A stretch of DNA of 20,234 bases from JANXYY01 sp035530875 (GCA_035530875.1 DATKUB010000033.1:1-20234), one strand, 5' to 3'; positions 1 through 7,543 are shown, numbered from the stretch's first letter. Notes: generated by a model not told the origin, from the sequence alone. Program-made: numbers and translations.

Positions 1-1
1 C

Positions 2-640
2 CTAATCGAAGGAATTGGCACCCACACACTCCATATCACTGGCGTAGCATCTCTTCGCCCGGTGACTCACACCGTAATTCCGGATCGCGTTATCGCTGGC
101 ACTTGGGCTATCGCCGCGGCAATGACAAGGGGAGATATTGAAATTCGAAATGCAATTGCCAGCCATCTAACAATCCCACTCGAGAAACTGGTCGAGGCTG
201 GTGCAATTGTCACAGCCCAAGAGAGCGGGTTTCGAGTTGTAATGTCGGGACGCCCGCGGTCGGTCGATGTTTCCACGCTTCCCTATCCAGGTTTTCCGAC
301 CGACCTTCAGCCCATGATGATTGCACTTAACTCGGTGGCCGCCGGCAATGCGATGGTCACTGAGAACGTATTTGAAGGGCGCTTCATGTTTGTCAATGAA
401 ATGCTCCGCCTTGGTGCCGACATCAAGACTGATGGGCACCACGCAATTATCCACGGACACGAAAGGCTCTCGGCTGCGCCAGTAACGGCAACCGATATCC
501 GCGCGGGTGCCGCGCTAGTGCTGGCAGGACTGGTCAGCGATGGCGAAACGATAATCGAAAATGCATTTCACGTCGATCGCGGATACCCAAATTTTGCCGA
601 AGACCTTCAAAGTCTCGGTGCAGACGTAAGCCGGAGTTAG
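2..640 (+). CDS. murA: UDP-N-acetylglucosamine 1-carboxyvinyltransferase, C-terminal part (5' end outside window)
   Basis: MurA transfers enolpyruvate from PEP to UDP-GlcNAc, the first committed step of cytoplasmic peptidoglycan precursor synthesis. The frame is open from base 2 to a TAG at 638-640 and encodes the last 212 residues, about half of the usual 415-430. Family motifs are clear: VIPDRVIAGT, the loop PYPGFPTDLQ carrying the conserved Asp, FEGRFMFVNEMLRLGA, ATDIRAGAALVLAGL and HVDRGY, whose Arg matches a substrate-binding Arg of the family. The N-terminal domain with the catalytic Cys/Asp loop lies outside the window, so fosfomycin sensitivity cannot be judged. It is the only + strand gene here and converges on atpC with a four-base overlap. 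In mycobacteria murA lies a short way downstream of the atp operon on the same strand, so its orientation here differs. Confidence 0.96.
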   Translation, partial: LIEGIGTHTLHITGVASLRPVTHTVIPDRVIAGTWAIAAAMTRGDIEIRNAIASHLTIPLEKLVEAGAIVTAQESGFRVVMSGRPRSVDVSTLPYPGFPTDLQPMMIALNSVAAGNAMVTENVFEGRFMFVNEMLRLGADIKTDGHHAIIHGHERLSAAPVTATDIRAGAALVLAGLVSDGETIIENAFHVDRGYPNFAEDLQSLGADVSRS

Positions 641-1008
641 GAGCCAGCAGCCGCGAGCCGGGTAAGCGCACGTACTTCTGCTATTTCATCTGCGACATTT
701 TGCTTGGCCCACTCCAACGTTGCGCGCGCCCGGTCCAGATCAATCTCGCTACCAAGTTCAGCCACTTCGGCCAGAATCGAAACTCGATTGTCGGCAACGG
801 ACAGGAAACCACCATGAACGGCCGCTGTCTCAACACCGCCGCCCGCGATTCGAATGGTGACAACACCGTTGACCAATATCCCGAGCATTGGTGCGTGGTT
901 CGGCAGAATTCCGAGCTCCCCCTCAGTGGTGCGGGCTAGCACCATCGATGCCTCCCCTGACCAGACTCGACGCTCTGCCGAAACTAATTCAACTGCCAGA
1001 CTGGACAT
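637..1008 (-). CDS. atpC: F1Fo ATP synthase epsilon subunit
   Basis: AtpC is the epsilon subunit of the F1 central stalk. It couples rotation of the c-ring to catalysis and can restrain ATP hydrolysis. The 123-residue product has the N-terminal beta-sandwich, with the family signature TTEGELGILPNHAPML at about residues 27-42 and GGFLSVADNRVSILAE at about 66-81, then a short helical C-terminal part from about residue 88. This is the length expected for actinobacterial epsilon, shorter than the E. coli protein. Its ATG overlaps the TAA of atpD by one base (TAATG), so translation is probably coupled. It is the last gene of the atp operon, and its stop codon overlaps that of the convergent murA, leaving no room for a terminator between them. 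Confidence 0.96.
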   Translation of the reverse strand: MSSLAVELVSAERRVWSGEASMVLARTTEGELGILPNHAPMLGILVNGVVTIRIAGGGVETAAVHGGFLSVADNRVSILAEVAELGSEIDLDRARATLEWAKQNVADEIAEVRALTRLAAAGS

Positions 1009-2444
1009 TACGACTTAGCCAATTCCGCTGCCTTACGTTCGACATCATCGAGTCCGCCGCACATGAAGAAGGCTTGCTCTGGCACGTGGTCGTACTCACC
1101 ATCGGCGAGCGCCTTAAACGCTGCAATGGTGTCGACGAGCGGCACAAACGAGCCATCGAGACCAGTGAAGGCTTTGGCCACGAATGTGTTCTGCGAAAGG
1201 AATCGCTGAATACGGCGAGCTCGTCCGACCAGAATTCGGTCTTCCTCGCTAAGTTCGTCGATGCCAAGGATGGCGATGATGTCTTGGAGGTCCTTGTAAC
1301 GCTGAAGAATCTGCTTGGTGCGGTTGGCCACATTGAAGTGCTCCTCACCGATGTATCGAGGATCCAGAATTCGGGAGGTGGAATCGAGCGGATCGACGGC
1401 GGGGTAAATACCAAGTTCGGAGATTGGACGCGAGAGCACTGTCGTTGCATCCAAGTGCGCAAATGTCGTGTGCGGCGCCGGGTCCGTGATGTCGTCTGCA
1501 GGTATATAAATTGCCTGCATAGACGTGATCGAGTGACCGCGCGTTGAGGTAATTCGCTCCTGCAACACACCCATTTCGTCGGCCAGGGTTGGCTGATAAC
1601 CAACGGCGCTTGGCATCCGGCCAAGGAGAGTTGAGACCTCAGAGCCGGCCTGAGTGAAGCGGAAAATGTTGTCGATGAATAGGAGCACATCCTGCTTCTG
1701 AACGTCGCGGAAGTACTCGGCCATCGTGAGCGCGGACAGTGCGACTCGAAGACGCGTCCCCGGTGGTTCATCCATCTGGCCAAAGACCAGTGCGGTCTTG
1801 TTGATAACCCCGGTCTCTGTCATTTCTAGAAAGAGGTCATTGCCCTCGCGAGTTCGCTCACCTACTCCAGCGAATACCGAGACACCGCCAAAGTTTTCAG
1901 CCACTCGGTAGATCATTTCCTGGATGAGAACGGTCTTACCTACGCCGGCACCACCGAATAGGCCAATCTTGCCACCCTTGACGTAAGGGGTGAGCAGATC
2001 AATGACCTTTACGCCGGTCTCGAACATCTCAGTCTTTGATTCGAGTTGATCGAATGCCGGCGCCTTACGATGAATTGGCCAACGCTCCTTGATGTCAAGG
2101 CTTGAAGTGGGAACGTCGAGAGATTCACCAAGGGTGTTAAATACGTGCCCCTTTGTTACATCGCCTACTGGCACCGTGATCGCTGAACCAGTGTCGCGAA
2201 CTTCGGCACCACGAACCATGCCATCGGTTGGCTGCATTGAGATTGCCCGTACCAGGTTGTCACCGATGTGTTGAGCCACCTCCAAGGTCAGCAGCCTGAC
2301 TTTGCCTTCAAGCAGCACGTCAACATGGAGCGCATTGTAGATCTCGGGCATGGCGTCGGCGGGGAACTCCACGTCAACAACAGGTCCGATTACTCGGGCG
2401 ACTCGACCGACTCCGGTTTTGGTATCCATAACCATCTCTCTCAC
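1008..2444 (-). CDS. atpD: F1Fo ATP synthase beta subunit
   Basis: AtpD is the catalytic subunit of the F1 head (alpha3beta3). In this numbering it has the P-loop GGAGVGKT at 164-171, the catalytic GERTREGND loop at 195-203, the Walker B segment VLLFIDNIFRF and the DELSEED lever at 396-402 that contacts gamma. The 478 residues match the family. The start is uncertain. The GTG used here overlaps the atpG stop (GTGA). In-frame ATGs at 2435 and 2429 also fit, and the one at 2429 gives MDTKTGVGRVARVIGPV, like known actinobacterial N termini, with a GAGAG stretch upstream. The choice changes only the first five residues. It lies between atpG and atpC in the usual operon order. Confidence 0.98.
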   Translation of the reverse strand: MREMVMDTKTGVGRVARVIGPVVDVEFPADAMPEIYNALHVDVLLEGKVRLLTLEVAQHIGDNLVRAISMQPTDGMVRGAEVRDTGSAITVPVGDVTKGHVFNTLGESLDVPTSSLDIKERWPIHRKAPAFDQLESKTEMFETGVKVIDLLTPYVKGGKIGLFGGAGVGKTVLIQEMIYRVAENFGGVSVFAGVGERTREGNDLFLEMTETGVINKTALVFGQMDEPPGTRLRVALSALTMAEYFRDVQKQDVLLFIDNIFRFTQAGSEVSTLLGRMPSAVGYQPTLADEMGVLQERITSTRGHSITSMQAIYIPADDITDPAPHTTFAHLDATTVLSRPISELGIYPAVDPLDSTSRILDPRYIGEEHFNVANRTKQILQRYKDLQDIIAILGIDELSEEDRILVGRARRIQRFLSQNTFVAKAFTGLDGSFVPLVDTIAAFKALADGEYDHVPEQAFFMCGGLDDVERKAAELAKS

Positions 2445-3349
2445 TCGCTCCCAGCATTGGCCGACGCAAGCGCATCTGCGCCACCGACGATTTCGCTTAA
2501 CTCTTGGGTAATTTCGGCTTGACGAGCCGCGTTCGCAAGTCGGGTAAGCGACTTGATTAACTCTTCGGCGTTGTCAGTTGCCGATTTCATCGCGCGGCGA
2601 CGTGCCGCATGTTCAGAAGCTGCAGATTGGAGCAGCGCATTGAATACGCGGCTCTCCACGTAACGAGGCAACAGGGCATCGAGTACGTCAACCCCTGTTG
2701 GCTCAAACTCATATAGCGGAAACACTCCACCAGGTGGTGGCGCATCGCTTTCAACCACCTCAAGAGGGAGAAGACGCTTTACCAACGGTAGTTGAGTAAC
2801 CATCGAACGGAATTCGGTATAAACAATATGGAGTTCGTCCACGCCGCCTTCATCGGTTGGCTGGAGGAAAGCCGTAATTAGCGAATCCGCAATTTCTTTG
2901 GCATTGAGATACGTGGGGTTGTCGCTAAAGCCACTCCAAGATCCAGCGACTGGACGGTTGCGGAACCGGTAGTAACTAAGCGCCTTCCTGCCAACCAGGT
3001 AAGAAGCCACTTCAAGTCCACGCTCGCGCAGGAGGCTTGAGAGCTGGTCTCCCTCTTTGATCGCATTGTTGGAGTAGGCACCCGCCATGCCTCGATCGCT
3101 GGTAATTATTAGAACTGCTGCACGACGCGGATTTTCGACCGCGGACGTAAGGGGGTGGTCAACATTTGAATAAGTGGCCACCGCCGACACCGCACGCGTT
3201 AGTTCAGTCGCGTATGGGGACGATGCGTGAACCCGTTGCTGAGCCTTGACGATCCGAGATGCCGAGATTAGTTCCATGGCCTTCGTGATCTTCTTGGTCG
3301 CTTTAACGGAGCGCATGCGCCGGCGATAGATTCTAAGTTGAGCGCCCAT
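2441..3349 (-). CDS. atpG: F1Fo ATP synthase gamma subunit
   Basis: AtpG forms the rotating central shaft of F1. The 302-residue product has the conserved N-terminal coiled-coil helix (MGAQLRIYRRRMRSVKATKK, then ITKAMELISASR) and a matching C-terminal helix (RLANAARQAEITQELSEIV), the two parts that pair inside the alpha3beta3 head. The middle is the Rossmann-like domain, with ITSDRGMAGAYSNNAI near residues 77-92. Mycobacterial gamma subunits carry an acidic loop insertion in this domain; only a short PTDEGGVDEL segment is seen here. The ATG lies four bases after the atpA stop. The gene end overlaps the GTG form of the atpD start. No strong ribosome-binding site is seen, only purine-rich sequence, so coupling to atpA is likely. 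Confidence 0.97.
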   Translation of the reverse strand: MGAQLRIYRRRMRSVKATKKITKAMELISASRIVKAQQRVHASSPYATELTRAVSAVATYSNVDHPLTSAVENPRRAAVLIITSDRGMAGAYSNNAIKEGDQLSSLLRERGLEVASYLVGRKALSYYRFRNRPVAGSWSGFSDNPTYLNAKEIADSLITAFLQPTDEGGVDELHIVYTEFRSMVTQLPLVKRLLPLEVVESDAPPPGGVFPLYEFEPTGVDVLDALLPRYVESRVFNALLQSAASEHAARRRAMKSATDNAEELIKSLTRLANAARQAEITQELSEIVGGADALASANAGSE

Positions 3350-3353
3350 TTAG

Positions 3354-5000
3354 TTACTTCTTCTCCGCCGGAGCGGCCACGTAACGAGTGACCTTCTCTT
3401 GACCGATTTCCTCGTCATCAAGGGCTAAAGCTGCAGCCTCCTTGACTTTCTGATCACTGCTCACAAATTGCTCTTTGAAAGTTTCAACCGCTTCGGTCAG
3501 AGACGCTACCGTGTCGTCAGAGAGGTCTTTAGTTTCGGCAATGACCTCTAAAATCGCTTTCCGTTCTCTGGCGACGAAATCGAGCAGTTCGCCTTCAAAG
3601 CGCCGGATATCAGATACTGGAATTGAATCCAACTTCCCCGTGGTACCAGCCCAGATGGATACGACCTCACGTTCAACCGAAAATGGCGAGTACTGACCCT
3701 GCTTCAGTAGTTCGACCATACGGGCACCGCGTTCTAGCTGAGCTTTCGAGGCCGCATCTAGATCGGAACCGAAGGCGGCAAAGGCTTCGAGCTCGCGGAA
3801 TTGGGCAAGATCAAGACGGAGCCGACCAGCGATCTTCTTCATCGCTTTAATCTGTGCTGATCCACCAACCCGCGACACCGAAATACCTACGTTAATTGCC
3901 GGACGAACACCTGAGTTAAATAGATCGGTCTCAAGGAAGCACTGGCCGTCGGTGATCGAAATAACGTTGGTCGGAATGAAAGCAGAAACGTCATTGCCCT
4001 TGGTTTCGATAATCGGAAGCCCGGTCATCGATCCAGCGCCGAGATCGTCGGAAAGCTTTGCGCAACGCTCGAGTAGGCGCGAGTGTAAGTAGAAGACATC
4101 GCCCGGATAAGCTTCACGGCCCGGTGGGCGGCGGAGTAGCAAGGATACTGCTCGGTATGCCTCGGCCTGCTTGGACAAGTCGTCAAAAACGATTAAGACG
4201 CTCTGGCCTTGGTACATCCAGTGCTGTCCAATTGCCGAGCCCGTATATGGGGCAATGTACTTAAAGCCGGCCGGATCTGAAGCAGGAGCGGCGACGATTG
4301 TTGTGTAATCCATCGCGCCGGCTTCCTCGAGAGCTTCCCGCACCGCTGCGATTGTTGAGCCCTTCTGCCCGATCGCTACGTAGATGCATTTGACCTGCTT
4401 TTTCGGGTCACCGCTCTTCCAGTTTTCGCGCTGGTTGATGATCGTGTCGATGGCGATCGCAGTTTTGCCGGTCTGGCGATCACCAATGATTAGTTGTCTT
4501 TGGCCGCGACCAATCGCGGTCATGGCATCAATGGCTTTGATGCCGGTCTGCATCGGCTCCTTGACCGGCTGGCGTTGAACCACAGTTGGGGCTTGGAGTT
4601 CGAGAACGCGTCGTGCCTCTGCTTGGATTTCGCCCTTACCGTCGATTGGGTTGCCCAGGGCATCTACTACGCGACCCAAGTAGCCATCACCGACTGGCAC
4701 GGAAAGAATCTCGCCAGTACGGCGTACGATCCCTCCCTGCTCAATGCCGGTGAATTCACCGAGGATGACGACGCCGATTTCGCGAACATCAAGGTTCAGC
4801 GCAATCCCGAGAGTGCCGTCTTCAAACTGAAGAAGTTCGTTGGTCATAGTCGAAGGCAAGCCTTCAATCCGAGCAATGCCGTCACCAGCCTCAGTTACGA
4901 CACCAACCTCTTCACGCGTCGCGGTGCCGGGTTCGTATGCTGCTACGAATTTCTCGAGCGCATCTCGAATTTCTTCCGGTCGGATCGTGAGCTCCGCCAT
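3354..5000 (-). CDS. atpA: F1Fo ATP synthase alpha subunit, with actinobacterial C-terminal tail
   Basis: AtpA is the non-catalytic nucleotide-binding subunit of the F1 head. The start at 5000 is well supported: an AGGAG sits six bases upstream of ATG and gives MAELTIRPEEI. A TTG at 5021 is in frame but has no such site. The 548-residue protein carries the P-loop GDRQTGKT at 173-180 and ISVSRVGGSAQIKAMKK with the arginine that reaches into the beta site. It exceeds E. coli alpha (513 residues) because of about 36 extra residues at the C terminus (about 513-548), rich in acidic residues and ending AAPAEKK. Mycobacterial alpha has a comparable extension that suppresses ATP hydrolysis. An 80-base gap containing a stable hairpin separates it from atpH. 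Confidence 0.98.
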   Translation of the reverse strand: MAELTIRPEEIRDALEKFVAAYEPGTATREEVGVVTEAGDGIARIEGLPSTMTNELLQFEDGTLGIALNLDVREIGVVILGEFTGIEQGGIVRRTGEILSVPVGDGYLGRVVDALGNPIDGKGEIQAEARRVLELQAPTVVQRQPVKEPMQTGIKAIDAMTAIGRGQRQLIIGDRQTGKTAIAIDTIINQRENWKSGDPKKQVKCIYVAIGQKGSTIAAVREALEEAGAMDYTTIVAAPASDPAGFKYIAPYTGSAIGQHWMYQGQSVLIVFDDLSKQAEAYRAVSLLLRRPPGREAYPGDVFYLHSRLLERCAKLSDDLGAGSMTGLPIIETKGNDVSAFIPTNVISITDGQCFLETDLFNSGVRPAINVGISVSRVGGSAQIKAMKKIAGRLRLDLAQFRELEAFAAFGSDLDAASKAQLERGARMVELLKQGQYSPFSVEREVVSIWAGTTGKLDSIPVSDIRRFEGELLDFVARERKAILEVIAETKDLSDDTVASLTEAVETFKEQFVSSDQKVKEAAALALDDEEIGQEKVTRYVAAPAEKK

Positions 5001-5006
5001 CGTGTA

Positions 5007-5011
5007 CTCCT
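5007..5011 (-). promoter_or_regulatory. Ribosome-binding site deciding the atpA start
   Basis: The minus strand reads AGGAG followed by TACACG and then ATG. It is a near-ideal Shine-Dalgarno sequence at spacing six, and it fixes the alpha subunit start at 5000 rather than at the upstream in-frame TTG. Confidence 0.85.
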
Positions 5012-5052
5012 GTCGTCCCAATCGGATAAACCAATTGGCTCTTTCTCAAAGA

Positions 5053-5073
5053 ACCCACCGCGGCGCGATGGGT
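5053..5073 (-). promoter_or_regulatory. Stable hairpin in the atpH-atpA intergenic region
   Basis: The minus strand has a nine-pair stem (ACCCATCGC with GCGGTGGGT, one G-T wobble) closed by a three-base loop. It begins seven bases after the atpH stop. The bases after it are not a T-run, so it does not look like an intrinsic terminator. It could be an mRNA processing or 3' stability element separating the low-copy Fo/delta part of the message from the F1 head genes. Confidence 0.5.
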
Positions 5074-5080
5074 AAGCCAT

Positions 5081-5899
5081 TTACCCTGCGAGTGCTCGCC
5101 TGGCATTACTGAGTCGGCTGACGATCGTGCCATCAACCTCTTCATCCCCGAGCCGAACGACGACGCCACCAATCGTGCTCGGATCCACTTCGATATTTAG
5201 TCTGATCGGTTGCCCAATTTGAGCGGTGAGAGCCGCACTCAAGCGAGATCGCTGCTCTGCTGAGAGCGGAATTGCACTGCGAACCAGCGCGACCAGGCGA
5301 TTGCGCCTGGCGGCAGCGATATCGGCGAAATCGGCGAGACCCTGTTCAATGCTCCGACCTCGTGGCGCCCCGACCAAAACCTTGATAAGACGGGCGCTTG
5401 ATGCGCTCACCTTGGCATCAACCAGCGACGAAAGGAGAGCAACTCGGTCCGTCCGGTCAATGCTCTGATCGACCAAGGCCCTGCGCAAGGCTGGATTCTC
5501 AACCAGAATCCGTCCGAAGCGGAAGAGTTCTTCTTCAAGATCGTCCAGTTTTCCGTCTAAGTTGGCAGCCGCCGCTTCAGCTTCAACTGCCAAATATTCA
5601 AATGCATCCACCAAGTCTCTTGGCGTAGACCAACGTAGTGATACCGCAGCCGATGCAATTGCCAGAGCTTCTGGCTCAACCTGGCCAGAGATCAAATCGG
5701 TGATCAGGTCTGCCTTGTCCTCGCCGCTGCGTGAAGGGTCAGTAAGGGCCCGCCGCAAGCTCGTCGAACTGTTCAACACATTTACGAGCGCGAACAAGTC
5801 AGCCGAAAGCCTTGATGCCCCTGATGAATCGACATTGCCGAGTTGCTTATCGAGAGATGACCGGGAGGCGACAAGAGATGACCGACTGGATCCGCGCAT
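5081..5899 (-). CDS. atpH: F1Fo ATP synthase delta subunit
   Basis: AtpH joins the peripheral b-stalk to the top of the F1 head. The 272-residue product starts MRGSSRSSLVASR, like other actinobacterial delta subunits, and is about 90 residues longer than the E. coli protein (about 177), as is usual in this phylum. The C-terminal third has the family pattern ALTAQIGQPIRLNIEVDPSTIGGVVVRLGDEEVDGT, written here in part as GQPIRLNIEVDPSTIGGVVV. Unlike mycobacteria, b and delta are separate genes here, as in Streptomyces. The ATG follows the atpF stop by two bases and has no close Shine-Dalgarno sequence, so translational coupling to atpF is likely. An 80-base gap follows before atpA. Confidence 0.95.
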   Translation of the reverse strand: MRGSSRSSLVASRSSLDKQLGNVDSSGASRLSADLFALVNVLNSSTSLRRALTDPSRSGEDKADLITDLISGQVEPEALAIASAAVSLRWSTPRDLVDAFEYLAVEAEAAAANLDGKLDDLEEELFRFGRILVENPALRRALVDQSIDRTDRVALLSSLVDAKVSASSARLIKVLVGAPRGRSIEQGLADFADIAAARRNRLVALVRSAIPLSAEQRSRLSAALTAQIGQPIRLNIEVDPSTIGGVVVRLGDEEVDGTIVSRLSNARRALAG

Positions 5900-5901
5900 G
5901 A

Positions 5902-6432
5902 CTAGTTAGCCGCCTCTAAATCGCTTAGGAAACGGTCGACTACGCCCGACTGACGCACCTGATCTTCAAGTGCCTCTCCCACAATTTTGGAAGCAAGCGA
6001 AGTAGCAAGAGAGCCAATTTCATGACGGAGCGAGGTGAGCGCCTGCTGACGTTCAGCCTCGATCTGAGAGTGAGCCGCGGTAACAATGCGAGCCGATTCG
6101 GCTTGCGCCTGAGCTCGCATGTCTTCGATTATGGCCGCACCTTGTTCACGAGCTTCTTCGCGCAGTCGCGAAGATTCGCCTCGTGCCTCCGCAAGCTGAG
6201 CCTGATAGGTCGATAGCGCCAGAGCTGCTTCGGCCTGCGCCTTCTCGGCCTTTTCGAGTCCGCCCTGAATCGCCGCGGTGCGATCGGCAAATGCCTTTTC
6301 GAACATCGGCGTTACGTACTTGCGCAGCACAAAGAAGAGGAGTGAAAAGGCGATTATGCCCGCCACTAACTCAGGGAGCACCGGAATGAGCGGATTATTC
6401 CCGCCCTCAGCGGCTAGAAGTACGTAAGACAT
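5902..6432 (-). CDS. atpF: F1Fo ATP synthase subunit b
   Basis: AtpF is the membrane-anchored peripheral stalk that holds the F1 head still against rotation. The 176-residue protein has one N-terminal membrane segment (about residues 16-37, LIPVLPELVAGIIAFSLLFF) and then a long charged, alanine-rich helix (about 40-165) with heptad-like spacing that would form the right-handed coiled coil of the b dimer. Length and layout match the family. It starts three bases after the atpE stop and ends two bases before atpH. No clear Shine-Dalgarno sequence precedes the ATG, which fits coupling to the highly translated atpE. Confidence 0.95.
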   Translation of the reverse strand: MSYVLLAAEGGNNPLIPVLPELVAGIIAFSLLFFVLRKYVTPMFEKAFADRTAAIQGGLEKAEKAQAEAALALSTYQAQLAEARGESSRLREEAREQGAAIIEDMRAQAQAESARIVTAAHSQIEAERQQALTSLRHEIGSLATSLASKIVGEALEDQVRQSGVVDRFLSDLEAAN

Positions 6433-6435
6433 GAT

Positions 6436-6639
6436 TTAGAGCACGAAGGCAAGCACTAGACCGAAGAGCGCGAGCGCTTCAGCAAGGGCAAATCCAAGGA
6501 ATGCGATTGGCTGAAGTACGCCACGCGCCTCTGGCTGGCGTGCGACGCCATTGATGTAGGCAGCAAAGATCAGGCCAGTAGCAATTGCCGGCCCAATGGC
6601 CGAAAGGCCATATCCGACGAGGTTGAGGGTGCCCTTCAT
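6436..6639 (-). CDS. atpE: F1Fo ATP synthase subunit c
   Basis: AtpE forms the proton-driven rotor ring. The 67-residue product is two membrane helices (about 4-31 and 43-67) joined by the polar loop ARQPEARG, whose RQP contacts gamma and epsilon. The ion-binding carboxylate is Glu54 in GFALAEALALFG. The usual Ser/Thr partners of sodium-binding rings are absent beside it, so proton coupling is expected. In the first helix the common glycine run IGPGIGVG reads IGPAIATG, replacing two helix-packing glycines by alanine (see findings). The protein is slightly shorter than most homologues. A stem-loop and a purine-rich tract lie just upstream, which fits the need for many copies of this subunit per complex. 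Confidence 0.96.
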   Translation of the reverse strand: MKGTLNLVGYGLSAIGPAIATGLIFAAYINGVARQPEARGVLQPIAFLGFALAEALALFGLVLAFVL

Positions 6640-6687
6640 TTTTCTTCTCTTCCCTTTCGATTGCTGCCTAAGCGGATGCTCGGGCAG
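6640..6687 (-). promoter_or_regulatory. atpE translation-initiation region: hairpin plus polypurine tract
   Basis: On the minus strand, 6687-6664 forms a hairpin: CTGCC pairs with GGCAG, a single C/A mismatch follows, then GAGC pairs with GCTT around the loop ATCC. After it comes an almost pure purine run, GAAAGGGAAGAGAAGAAA, ending directly at the ATG. The whole sits in the 67-base gap between atpB and atpE. E. coli atpE also has an upstream translational enhancer. The same role here is inference. Confidence 0.5.
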
Positions 6688-6706
6688 ATACGACAGTTGG
6701 TGATGT

Positions 6707-7477
6707 TTAGTGCTCGTCGGAAAGTGCTCCGGCGATGTAGAGAGCTGTCAAGAGGGTGAAAATGTAAGCCTGCAGGCATTGCACTAGAAATTCAAAAAAT
6801 GTAAGTGCAATACCGATGGTAAATGCGAATGGACTAACGAGTTTCAATCCGATAGCGCCGTGGAGAAGGTGGTCGCCACCCAAAATAAACACAAGCAGCA
6901 AGAGGTGTCCTGCGAACATATTTGCAAACAGACGTACTGCAAGGGTGACCGGGCGAGTAAAGAAAAAAGTCATTAGTTCCATCGGCGTCAAAATTATGTA
7001 GACCAATTTCGGAACACCCGGCATGAACATGATCTCTTTGAGGTAGCCCCCAAGCCCTTTGTGCTTAATGGCCGTGGCATGGAAAACCACGAAAGTGAGC
7101 ACCGAGAGCACCACTGGAAAACTAAAGCGCGACATGGTGGGGAATTGGAGAAAGGGCACGATGCCGAAAATATTATTGACCAGGACAAAGGTGAACATGG
7201 TAAAGAGAAATGGAACGAATCGGATGAACTCCGGACCGATGATGTCCCTGCCTAAGTCGTTCCTTACGAAGCCGTAAAGGCTCTCGCCCGCGAATTGAAG
7301 TCGCGAAGGAACAATCGCGGCCTTTTTAGCCGCGACAATAAAGAAAATTGATATGAACAGGACAGACAGGAACACAAGCGCTATTGGTTTGGTCAAATAT
7401 GCCGATTGGCCAATGAATGGCGAAAAAATGAAGTCCGCGCTACTTGGCGGCTCAAAGCCAGCGCCTGCGACATTCAC
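6707..7477 (-). CDS. atpB: F1Fo ATP synthase subunit a
   Basis: AtpB is the membrane stator subunit that forms the proton half-channels facing the c-ring. I place the start at GTG 7477, giving 256 residues, because AAGGAG lies eight bases upstream. The in-frame GTG at 7486 overlaps that same site. Five to six hydrophobic helices are visible. The signature RPVTLAVRLFANMFAGHLLL contains the essential Arg (residue 182), equivalent to E. coli Arg210. The C-terminal FFEFLVQCLQAYIFTLLTALY is also conserved. It is the first structural gene of the operon, 66 bases after the atpZ-like gene and 67 before atpE. Confidence 0.97.
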   Translation of the reverse strand: MNVAGAGFEPPSSADFIFSPFIGQSAYLTKPIALVFLSVLFISIFFIVAAKKAAIVPSRLQFAGESLYGFVRNDLGRDIIGPEFIRFVPFLFTMFTFVLVNNIFGIVPFLQFPTMSRFSFPVVLSVLTFVVFHATAIKHKGLGGYLKEIMFMPGVPKLVYIILTPMELMTFFFTRPVTLAVRLFANMFAGHLLLLVFILGGDHLLHGAIGLKLVSPFAFTIGIALTFFEFLVQCLQAYIFTLLTALYIAGALSDEH

Positions 7478-7485
7478 CAGTAACA

Positions 7486-7491
7486 CTCCTT
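7486..7491 (-). promoter_or_regulatory. Ribosome-binding site deciding the atpB start
   Basis: AAGGAG on the minus strand lies eight bases before GTG 7477. Because the alternative GTG at 7486 uses the last G of this motif, the downstream GTG is preferred. Confidence 0.7.
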
Positions 7492-7543
7492 GACCGGATT
7501 GGATCGAACCGTTTACCCAGTGACTTGCTGGCCGTCGGCCTGT

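Noticed and set aside
602..630. Inverted repeat AGACTTTGAAGGTCT near the end of murA as a terminator for the atp operon
   Set aside because: The stem is only about five pairs with a wobble and no T-run follows on either strand.
888..1547. Long + strand open frame (219 residues) opposite atpC/atpD
   Set aside because: It is antisense to two highly conserved genes, has no family pattern and no ribosome site, and is explained by codon bias in the atpD strand.
989..1783. Second minus-strand open frame (264 residues) inside atpD in another register
   Set aside because: Ser/Arg-rich out-of-frame translation of atpD, no recognisable domain.
4494..5075. Long + strand open frame (193 residues) opposite atpA
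   Set aside because: Shadow of the alpha subunit gene; composition and lack of motifs give no support for coding.
7501..7510. GGTTCGATCC on the minus strand, like a tRNA T-loop
   Set aside because: No acceptor stem, anticodon arm or D-loop can be placed around it; coincidence in a short gap.
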